A DNA stretch of 6,160 nt from positions 1-6,160 of the forward strand of contig JAISZP010000206.1 in the NCBI GenBank assembly GCA_031269135.1. Reading direction: 5' to 3'. The position numbers were made by a program, and so were the translations under genes. Position 1 is the stretch's first letter. The number at the start of each line of letters is the position of its first letter. Of the stretch, positions 1-5,738 are shown one piece after another. Below the pieces are notes generated by a model that was given only the letters and a program-made list of their open reading frames with translations, was not told the origin of the DNA and did no database searches. The DNA comes from Deltaproteobacteria bacterium. GTDB taxonomy: Bacteria; Desulfobacterota; Desulfarculia; Adiutricales; Adiutricaceae.

Positions 1-119
1 AAAGAGGAGCGGATGATATGGCGTTGCTCTTTATTTCTATAGATGCGGAAGCGTAAATTTTATTTCAAGCTTGTCATAAACACTATGCGAAAGCTGAAAC
101 TGAGACTCGCCTAAAAGCC

Positions 120-497
120 ATGAAGCCGCATATGAAGACATTCTTCCAACAGGCGAACTGCAGGATTGGGTGTAAGATAAGATTCGGATGGAATTTCTTA
201 TCTCTCTTAGCAGCCACTGATAAAATGGTGAATTATTTGGCTGTCGATGCCATGAATCAAAGTATTTGCGCATTTTACTCACCAATTGATCCAACACGCC
301 ATCACTTAGAAACATTGGGGAATAAACTGTTTTTAGGAACTACGGGCAGCGTTTTCTGGCCATATCAGCATAGTCTCGAATTAAACGTTTCACATTTCTC
401 TCTTACATCCTTGCTTCCTGCTTTTCCTTTGATAAATCGCTTACTAAGAAATAAAGTCAATAATTTCATCCAATTTTTCTTTGTGAAGGTTGTTTAA
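120..497 (+). CDS. Possible small or decaying ORF, unknown function
   Basis: I do not recognise this 125-residue reading frame and am unsure that it is a gene. In its favour, it is long for AT-rich DNA. The same frame is open from position 57, and apart from one TAA at 54-56 it is open to the left edge of the window, so it could be the 3' part of a gene broken by a stop. A strong plus-strand terminator also lies about 33 bases after its stop. Against it, no Shine-Dalgarno precedes the ATG at 120, no in-frame ATG, GTG or TTG exists between 57 and 119, and codon choice is unlike the genes further right. A 92-codon frame also lies on the opposite strand (37-315). The predicted protein has no signal peptide and no motif I can place. 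Its C-terminal third is hydrophobic and aromatic, ending in a Phe/Val-rich tail. Confidence 0.22.
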   Translation: MKPHMKTFFQQANCRIGCKIRFGWNFLSLLAATDKMVNYLAVDAMNQSICAFYSPIDPTRHHLETLGNKLFLGTTGSVFWPYQHSLELNVSHFSLTSLLPAFPLINRLLRNKVNNFIQFFFVKVV

Positions 498-529
498 TAC
501 TTGGAACAAAAAAGGAACATTCGGATAAG

Positions 530-555
530 CCGCAGAGTGCGCTCTGCGGTTTTTT
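530..555 (+). terminator. Rho-independent terminator
   Basis: A perfect 8-bp GC-rich stem (CCGCAGAG at 530-537 pairing with CTCTGCGG at 542-549) closes a four-base loop and is followed at once by six T residues (550-555). This is a textbook intrinsic terminator for plus-strand transcription. There is no T tract on the other side, so it is not bidirectional. It implies that something is transcribed rightwards before it: either the weak frame at 120-497, a gene lying left of the window, or an unrecognised RNA. Confidence 0.88.
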
Positions 556-1129
556 GCATTAAGACGGCTGGTGCGCTTTTAGAAATATACATTTGCTCGA
601 ACTCCACTATTTTCGTTATGGTGTAATTTTCGCTAAAAAAGGCCAGATTTTTTGTTAAATAATTTCTGGACAAAAAAATTTTTATTTTCAAATAATCTTA
701 AAAAATACTAGAATTTTGCTCAAATAATGTTTAATTATCTTCTAGCTGAGATTTATAAAACGTTAATATGGCTTTGATTTTATGCAAATTATACTTTAGC
801 CTACTGCTCTGAATCGCTTATGGTAAGCCGAGTTCGTCCATTTTTGTTTGACTTAAATTGTTTTAATTAAGCCTAAATTTGGACAATTTTAATGGACTTA
901 AATCTAAGCGAATCCTGGTGTTTTTGCCGCGAAAACCAACAATCCAGCTTGCAATGAGCTCCATGTTATGTTATTACTGAGGTTGACGTCAGACGGTTCT
1001 GTTTGGTTTTAGTTTTACTGTTTTAGGCTATGAAATTTATTACGTATTCGGCTTTGAAATAGCGGCTAAAATATCCTTTTGGTTTTTGAAATATCTTTCT
1101 GGAACTCCCAAAAAATTAGTCCATATTTT
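556..1129. other. AT-rich intergenic region with no recognisable gene
   Basis: About 575 bases between the terminator and the Shine-Dalgarno of the secreted-protein gene. Reading frames here are short and not protein-like, and I see no tRNA or other structured RNA. It holds several A/T tracts (635-640, 648-653, 672-683, 700-705), a nested inverted repeat (836-897) and an 8-bp palindrome TGACGTCA (984-991). The promoter of the gene at 1141 should lie here. A TTGACG at 983-988 resembles a -35 box but has no good -10 at 16-18 bases. A TAAAAT at 1067-1072 resembles a -10 but has no good -35. I therefore do not assign a promoter. Confidence 0.6.
836..897. repeat. Nested inverted repeat in AT-rich intergenic DNA
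   Basis: The outer arms GTCCATT (836-842) and AATGGAC (891-897) match perfectly. The inner arms TTAAATTGT (853-861) and ACAATTTTA (883-891) match at 8 of 9 positions. On the right the two arm segments run together; on the left they are separated by about ten extra bases, giving an asymmetric bulge. The word GACTTAAAT also occurs twice in direct orientation (850-858 and 896-904). It could be an operator-like site or a decayed element end. Low sequence complexity makes chance a real alternative. Confidence 0.35.
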
Positions 1130-1135
1130 AGGAGG
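1130..1135 (+). promoter_or_regulatory. Shine-Dalgarno of the secreted-protein gene
   Basis: AGGAGG, a full match to the anti-Shine-Dalgarno core, ends five bases before the ATG at 1141. It fixes the start of the 383-residue protein and argues that the gene is efficiently translated. It also rules out the overlapping frame beginning at 1086 as the real product. Confidence 0.9.
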
Positions 1136-1140
1136 CGGCC

Positions 1141-2292
1141 ATGCGTTTGTTGCTATCCGTCCTAACCGTTTTGGTAATGGCGTTTACCTCCCAAGGACTT
1201 TGGGCGGGGACTCTGCAAATTTCAGTGGGCTCGCCAAGCCCTCCGTCGTCTTCCGGTTCTTCCCCGTCAGGACCTACTGGACCTCCATCCGGGGGTCCGG
1301 GATATTCCCATTGGGGTCCGCCAAGCTCGCAGCCGGGTTCGTATCAAAGGGGCGACTACTATAGTTCTTTGCCTACTCTTGGGATACAGGACAGAGGCCG
1401 GGTTTTCATGAAAACCCCTCAAAGCGAAACTCAAGCCGATGTTTACGCTACGATGACTCGTCGGCGTTACGGCGATATGGCTTCCGAATCCAATGGTTTG
1501 ATGGAAAGACTTAGAGCCCAAGGTTCCCCCATACCTGCCGGCATACCCGTCAGCTACCTTCCCGACGATATGCAGAATCGCTATTTTCCTCAGTCTTTCG
1601 GGGAGAGGGCTTCCGTGCGTTACGGGTTTTCGGCGGGCCTCAATTCCGGCGGATTTTCCGGTTACGTCTCTTTCGGCTACCCCGGGAGAGACTCGCGTCG
1701 TCGCGGCAACGACTGGCGTTATGTGAATCTGCGGGAGTTTTACGGCACGGATTATATTTACGGCAGTTACGCGCGGAGAATATTTTACGATCGGCTTGAT
1801 TCAAAACATTTTCCGGAAGCTTTAAATGAACTTGCCTCTGGAGTCTTCGGCGCTCTGATGGTTTGGCCAGATCAGCCCATGTTGGTGGCCCATTCCTACG
1901 CCCTTGAAAAACTCTTTATCCACATGGATAAAAGATTAAGAGCAAGGCTGGTTTACGCTGACGGAGTGCCTTATGCCGGTCGTTTGGCTTTAGCGAAAGA
2001 GCTTGTCAGAGAAGTGCTTGCTCCCTTAGTCGACAGCATCGCCATTGAAGGACGACAGTACTATGTGAGATTTAAGATCGCTTCTGGCGGTCGCAGCCCC
2101 TGGGTCGTTGTCCCTGTCATTTTTTTGGAAGGGACTTTTCAGCCTAATCAAGAGAACGTTCCAACTTTGGCCAGCTCTTACTATGTTTTGGATGAGCCTT
2201 TGATCTTTCAAAGACCGGCGGATGACGGCGACTCTTCAAACAGTTTTCAAAAGGCTTTCTTTGTGAGAGCTTCGACGGCTTGGAAAAAGTAG
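1141..2292 (+). CDS. Exported protein of unknown family, Pro/Ser/Gly-rich N-terminus
   Basis: The protein is 383 residues and its function is unknown. Residues 1-22 form a Sec signal peptide: Arg2, a hydrophobic core to about residue 15, then probable signal peptidase I cleavage after LWA at 20-22. There is no lipobox cysteine, and in fact no cysteine anywhere. Residues 30-70 are a disordered Pro/Ser/Gly-rich linker. Residues 155-210 are rich in Gly, Tyr, Phe and Arg with alternating aromatic residues, suggesting beta-strands or a surface patch. Residues 222-300 look helical (EALNELASGVFGALMV, then the Arg/Lys-rich stretch MDKRLRARLV). Residues 305-377 look like beta-strands. Only the signal sequence could span a membrane, so a periplasmic, outer-surface or secreted location is likely. 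It stands alone on its strand, downstream of a long AT-rich leader and convergent with the kinase gene. I cannot assign a fold or enzymatic motif. Confidence is high that it is a gene and low for any role. Confidence 0.87.
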   Translation: MRLLLSVLTVLVMAFTSQGLWAGTLQISVGSPSPPSSSGSSPSGPTGPPSGGPGYSHWGPPSSQPGSYQRGDYYSSLPTLGIQDRGRVFMKTPQSETQADVYATMTRRRYGDMASESNGLMERLRAQGSPIPAGIPVSYLPDDMQNRYFPQSFGERASVRYGFSAGLNSGGFSGYVSFGYPGRDSRRRGNDWRYVNLREFYGTDYIYGSYARRIFYDRLDSKHFPEALNELASGVFGALMVWPDQPMLVAHSYALEKLFIHMDKRLRARLVYADGVPYAGRLALAKELVREVLAPLVDSIAIEGRQYYVRFKIASGGRSPWVVVPVIFLEGTFQPNQENVPTLASSYYVLDEPLIFQRPADDGDSSNSFQKAFFVRASTAWKK

Positions 2293-2462
2293 AGGCCTGA
2301 TAAATAGATAGCTTTTTGACGACTAATGCCTGCACGAAAACTGATTTTTGCTAGGTTTTTTACGGACAAACGGTGATTGCTTAGAAGCCGGCAGGCTATC
2401 ATGTCATCAAGCTATTAAGCTATCAGACCAGCAAGACCGCTATTGCAAAATCATCAAACTAC

Positions 2463-2491
2463 AAAGCCCTTTGGCGACTCCAAGGGGCTTT
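2463..2491. terminator. Hairpin terminator between convergent genes
   Basis: A 12-bp stem (2463-2474 with 2480-2491; one G-T wobble on the plus-strand transcript) closes a five-base loop CGACT. The A-rich left foot and T-rich right foot let it act on both strands. It lies about 170 bases past the secreted-protein stop and about 50 bases past the kinase stop, as expected for a shared terminator. The T tract is short (four T on the plus strand, three on the minus), so efficiency is uncertain. Confidence 0.75.
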
Positions 2492-2540
2492 TAAATTATG
2501 GTAAAGCGAAAAGCCATGGAAAGGGGTTTTGATTAAAAAA

Positions 2541-4127
2541 TTACCCTTTCGTCGTTGGAACAGTTATTTTAAAGACCGCCGGAGGACCGACAAAATCGAG
2601 TTTCCCTTGGTACGGAGTTAAAAGAGTTCTAGCTAAATTTAGCCCTAGTCCAGTTCCGCCTCGGTTTTTTCTGGTCGTGTAAAAAGGGGTGAATATTTTC
2701 TCTTGGGCTTCCGCGCTTAACCCCGGGCCGTTATCTTCAACCTCGATGCAAGCTTCATCCAAATTCCTTTGCAGCGTGACTTTCACTTCCGTGGCGCCGC
2801 TTTCCCGGCTGTTGTCGAAGAGGTTTATAAGAACCGTCTCCAAGACGTCTTTGTCGATGGCGATATCGAAGGGTTGGTTGCTATTTAAAATCACCTTGAA
2901 TTCTCCTTGATTGGCTGAAAGTCGTTTCCCCAGAGCTTCCACTAAACCAGCCGCATCGGTTTTTTCCGCTCCCGTCGGTTTGATGGCCTCAGCTTTAGCC
3001 AGCGATAAAAGACGCCCCACCAAGCGTTCGAGCCTTTCCAGGTCGATCCGTATGTTGTCGGAAAACTTGGAAAAGACGTTGGGGTCCATGTCGCGTCCGT
3101 GTTCGCCTAAAAGCTCCATAGCCCCTTTAATGGAGGTCAGAGGGGTCTTGAACTCGTGAGAGACTCCGGAGGCGAAAGCTTTCAAATAATCCGAGCGGCG
3201 GCTTAGGCGTTCGGCCATAAAGCTGACTGAAGATCTAAGCTCGGCAACTTCCCTGACTACCACCAATTCCCAGGGAGCTTTGTCGGGAAGGGTGATGGAG
3301 GGGTCGTCGGCGACTTGTCTGGCCTCTCGGGCGAGGCGCTTGACGGGGCTTATTATCAACAGCGACGCTAAAAGACTTATGGAGACCATCAGAGTCAAAA
3401 CCAAGGCCCCTGCCAAGGCGAGGTTGAAACGCTCTTGGTAGAGGGCTTTCATCAGTTCTCTGGGGGTTCTGGAGAGGAGCACCACTCCGGCGAGCCTTTG
3501 CCCGTTGAAGACGGGCATGGCGGCGAAAACTCTGAAAGGAGTGTCGCGGCTGGCCGAAGAAAGAGAAGAAGAACTTTCTATTTGACGGGCTCTCAATAAA
3601 CTGTGATATTGACCCTCCAAGGCTTTGGCCACCTCTTCGTTTCGCTCCAGCGATAGCCCGTACCCCGGTCCTTTGCTGACGATAAGACCGTGGAAATCTA
3701 GAAGGTAAATGGTGGAAAGAGTGGTAAGGGTGGCCTCGTTGATGATGGGCGCCAAATTTTCAGCCGCCTGGCTTGCGATGGGATCGGGATCGTAGCTCGA
3801 AGCGCTTGGAGTCAGCGGCTGAGGGTGGATGACCGAGCTGGAGCGGTCAAGTTTCGGCGGCACCAATCTAAGGTGAGAATCGGGTTCGAAGGGGGCGTTC
3901 CAGTGAGTCAAACCGTAGTTCGGGCCTCCAAGAACCAATACTTGCTTTTGATACATCGAAGCGACTAAGGCCGCCTGAGAAATAAGCTCGGACTCGGTTT
4001 GGCGTATAAGTTCGTTTTCATAGATTCTAAATAAATACAAAAGCGAGATCGGGATGGCCAGGATGATGAGGTTGACCACCAACAGCAGGAGTCTTAGGCT
4101 CGGAAGTTTGCTGGCTCTCTTGAGCAC
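2541..4127 (-). CDS. Membrane sensor histidine kinase
   Basis: This 528-residue kinase should autophosphorylate a histidine on an extracytoplasmic cue and pass the phosphate to a response regulator. A first membrane helix (about 12-33) and a second (about 236-259) enclose a sensor domain of about 200 residues. Its layout, ending in a hydrophobic strand-rich part (about 197-220), resembles the PAS-like sensors of CreC-type kinases. Low-complexity Ser/Pro stretches lie at about 93-118 and 184-195. A HAMP linker follows (about 257-310). The H-box is SHEFKTPL with phosphoacceptor His324, the N-box has Asn435 and Asn439, the G1 box is EDNGPGL (464-470), the F-box is FTPFYTTR (479-486) and the G2 box is GGTGLGL (490-496). 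All catalytic motifs are intact. The start is a GTG three bases after the ftsY stop; the in-frame TAA of ftsY precludes any earlier start, and later starts would cut into the first membrane helix. There is no convincing Shine-Dalgarno, so translation is probably coupled to ftsY. No response regulator is in view. Confidence 0.95.
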   Translation of the reverse strand: MLKRASKLPSLRLLLLVVNLIILAIPISLLYLFRIYENELIRQTESELISQAALVASMYQKQVLVLGGPNYGLTHWNAPFEPDSHLRLVPPKLDRSSSVIHPQPLTPSASSYDPDPIASQAAENLAPIINEATLTTLSTIYLLDFHGLIVSKGPGYGLSLERNEEVAKALEGQYHSLLRARQIESSSSLSSASRDTPFRVFAAMPVFNGQRLAGVVLLSRTPRELMKALYQERFNLALAGALVLTLMVSISLLASLLIISPVKRLAREARQVADDPSITLPDKAPWELVVVREVAELRSSVSFMAERLSRRSDYLKAFASGVSHEFKTPLTSIKGAMELLGEHGRDMDPNVFSKFSDNIRIDLERLERLVGRLLSLAKAEAIKPTGAEKTDAAGLVEALGKRLSANQGEFKVILNSNQPFDIAIDKDVLETVLINLFDNSRESGATEVKVTLQRNLDEACIEVEDNGPGLSAEAQEKIFTPFYTTRKNRGGTGLGLNLARTLLTPYQGKLDFVGPPAVFKITVPTTKG

Positions 4128-4130
4128 GGC

Positions 4131-5738
4131 TTACAGATTCAATATGGCCTCTACGAAGGCCTGGGGTTCAAAGGGCCTGAGATCGTCCAAAGACTCTCCT
4201 AAGCCGATATGGGTGACTGGAAGCTTGTATTCGTTGATTATCGAGACTATTACGCCGCCTTTGGAGGTGCCGTCGAGCTTGGTGACGATGAGACAATCAA
4301 GAGATATGTTTTGATGGAAAGTTTGAGCTTGGCTGGCGGCGTTCTGTCCGGTATTGGCGTCCAACACTAATATGGTTTTATGGGGAGCGCCTGGGAGGGC
4401 CTTATTGGCCACTCTTTTGATCTTTTTGAGTTCCTCCATAAGGTTTACTTTGGTGTGGAGTCTTCCGGCCGTATCAATGATGACTATATCCGCCTTGCGG
4501 GCTTTAGCCGCCGAGATGGAATCATAAACCACAGCCGACGGGTCCGCTCCAGTCGGTTGAGAGACGATTTCGCAGCCGAGTCTTTGAGCCCATATCGTCA
4601 GTTGTTCGACGGCGGCCGCCCGGAAAGTGTCGCCGGCAGCTAAGAGCACCTTTTTCCCTTCCTTGATGTAGAGGTTGGCGAGCTTGGCGATGGTGGTCGT
4701 TTTTCCGACTCCGTTTACTCCAACCACCATCACGACCAGGGGATTCGCTTCAATGGGCGAAGGCGGAGCAATGGCGATCATCTCGGAGATGCGGGCTTTT
4801 ATGGCGTTTTTTAGAGCGTCCGAGTCTTTAAGCTCCTTTTTAGCCACCTGCCCTTTGATTTTATAAAGAATATCGTTGGTCGTCTTAACGCCGAGATCCG
4901 AAGTGATTAATATTTCCTCCAGCTCATCTAAAACGTTCTCGTCGATCTCTCTTACTGCGGATAATAACCTTTCCAATCGCCCAGCGATTACTTCTCTGGT
5001 GGCGGCTAATTTTTCCCTAAGTCGCCCAAAAAAGCCTTTTTTGGGCGGGTCCGCCTTGGCGTCTTCAGTTGTTTCAGGAGCCGCAGCTGTTTCAGGTTTC
5101 GCTGCCGTTTCGAGATCCTTTGTTGTTTCGGCATCGGTTGCCGTTTCCGCATCCGCTGCTGTTTGTGTATCAGCTGTCGTTTCGGTAGCGTCTTGGGCGG
5201 CGCTGGTCTGTTCGGATGAGGCGATGGAGATAGGCGAGGCGTCAGAGCTAGGCGCGAGATTTAGATTGCTCTGGGGAGATGCCGCAGCGGCATCGGCGGA
5301 TTTTTTATCGACCGATTGTTCATCAATAGTTTGTTTGTCTATAGTTTCTTTATCTATAGAGTCTTTATCAATGGATTCTTCAGCGATAGATTTTTTATCG
5401 ATTGCTGGTTCGGGAACCTGCTCGGCATCTGGTTCGGCAACCTGCTCGGCAGCTGGTTCGGTAGCCTGCTCGGCAGTTGGTTCGATAGCCGGCTCGACAG
5501 CTGGTTCAGTAGTTGAATCGGCAGTTGTTTCGGCAGCGGGGAGCTCGCTCGAAGCTTCGCTTTCAGGCTCGCTTGGGGTTTGAGCGGAACTCGAATCTTT
5601 CGAGAATCTATCTTTAAGACGACCAAACCAACCTTTTTTCACCGTTTCTTTAGGTTGGGCCGGGGCATCGTTTGCGGAGTCGGTTCGATTATTCAAATCT
5701 TTGTCGGCGTCATTGTCGTTAATGGGTTTGTCAGTCAT
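4131..5738 (-). CDS. ftsY: Signal recognition particle receptor FtsY
   Basis: FtsY is the SRP receptor GTPase. It docks SRP-ribosome complexes at the inner membrane and, by paired GTP hydrolysis with Ffh, hands nascent membrane proteins to the SecYEG translocon. The C-terminal NG domain starts near residue 235. Its GTPase motifs are G1 GVNGVGKTTT (340-349), G2 DTFRAAAVEQL (370-380), G3 DTAGR (422-426), G4 TKLDG (486-490) and the G5 region GLGE (512-515); the end DLRPFEPQAFVEAIL is typical. Before it lies an acidic, Ala/Glu/Thr-rich A domain of about 230 residues made largely of three tandem-repeat arrays. Membrane-targeting amphipathic segments occur twice: KKGWFGRLKDRF (34-45) and KKGFFGRLREKL (233-244). 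This matches the two-site layout of E. coli FtsY. At 535 residues it is longer than the roughly 300-residue A-less forms and close to the E. coli protein. The ATG at 5738 has a good Shine-Dalgarno and overlaps the smc stop. Confidence 0.98.
   Translation of the reverse strand: MTDKPINDNDADKDLNNRTDSANDAPAQPKETVKKGWFGRLKDRFSKDSSSAQTPSEPESEASSELPAAETTADSTTEPAVEPAIEPTAEQATEPAAEQVAEPDAEQVPEPAIDKKSIAEESIDKDSIDKETIDKQTIDEQSVDKKSADAAAASPQSNLNLAPSSDASPISIASSEQTSAAQDATETTADTQTAADAETATDAETTKDLETAAKPETAAAPETTEDAKADPPKKGFFGRLREKLAATREVIAGRLERLLSAVREIDENVLDELEEILITSDLGVKTTNDILYKIKGQVAKKELKDSDALKNAIKARISEMIAIAPPSPIEANPLVVMVVGVNGVGKTTTIAKLANLYIKEGKKVLLAAGDTFRAAAVEQLTIWAQRLGCEIVSQPTGADPSAVVYDSISAAKARKADIVIIDTAGRLHTKVNLMEELKKIKRVANKALPGAPHKTILVLDANTGQNAASQAQTFHQNISLDCLIVTKLDGTSKGGVIVSIINEYKLPVTHIGLGESLDDLRPFEPQAFVEAILNL
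5055..5198 (-). repeat. 18-bp tandem repeat array within ftsY
   Basis: Eight imperfect 18-bp units encode six-residue repeats of the form T-x-x-x-x-E (residues 181-228 of FtsY, for example TAADAE, TATDAE, TAAKPE, TAAAPE). On the plus strand most units begin GTTTC. The repeats are degenerate but hold their period without a frame change, and they end just before the second amphipathic membrane-targeting segment. Confidence 0.8.
5301..5405 (-). repeat. 15-bp tandem repeat array within ftsY
   Basis: Seven units of 15 bp encode the pentapeptide pattern S/T-I-D-K-x (residues 112-146: AIDKK, SIAEE, SIDKD, SIDKE, TIDKQ, TIDEQ, SVDKK). The units alternate acidic and basic residues with an aliphatic residue at a fixed position, unlike the flanking Ala/Glu-rich arrays. 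The DNA here is also more AT-rich than the neighbouring arrays. Confidence 0.85.
5412..5531 (-). repeat. 24-bp tandem repeat array within ftsY
   Basis: Five units of 24 bp encode eight-residue repeats of the type E-P-x-A-E-Q-x-x (residues 70-109). The three units nearest 5412 are very similar on the plus strand (for example the shared CCTGCTCGGCA), and the two towards 5531 are more diverged, suggesting recent slippage expansion at one end. The array encodes a Pro/Glu-rich acidic spacer. Confidence 0.85.

Noticed and set aside
37..315. 92-codon minus-strand frame opposite the weak plus-strand frame
   Set aside because: No recognisable motif and no terminator on its side; the plus-strand frame is longer and ends just before a terminator, though neither is convincing.
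494..691. 65-codon minus-strand frame in AT-rich DNA
   Set aside because: It runs through the terminator hairpin at 530-555 and has the Lys/Ile/Phe-rich composition expected of random AT-rich sequence.
918..934. Possible sigma-54 promoter (GG and GC ten bases apart)
   Set aside because: Only the invariant dinucleotides match; the rest of the -24 and -12 consensus is absent.
983..1013. Possible sigma-70 promoter (TTGACG with a T-rich region downstream)
   Set aside because: The -35 is good, but no hexamer at 16-18 bases resembles TATAAT closely enough.
1086..1364. 92-codon plus-strand frame overlapping the secreted-protein start
   Set aside because: It overlaps the Shine-Dalgarno and signal peptide of the better-supported gene at 1141 and lacks its own ribosome site.
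4876..5583. 235-codon plus-strand frame rich in Ser, Ala and Val opposite ftsY
   Set aside because: It is the antisense image of the Ala/Glu/Thr repeat arrays of ftsY; repeats with a period divisible by three stay open in several frames. The ftsY reading has intact family motifs.
5354..5626. 90-codon minus-strand frame rich in Leu, Pro and Gln
   Set aside because: It is the 24-bp ftsY repeat array read in another frame; no ribosome site and no independent support.
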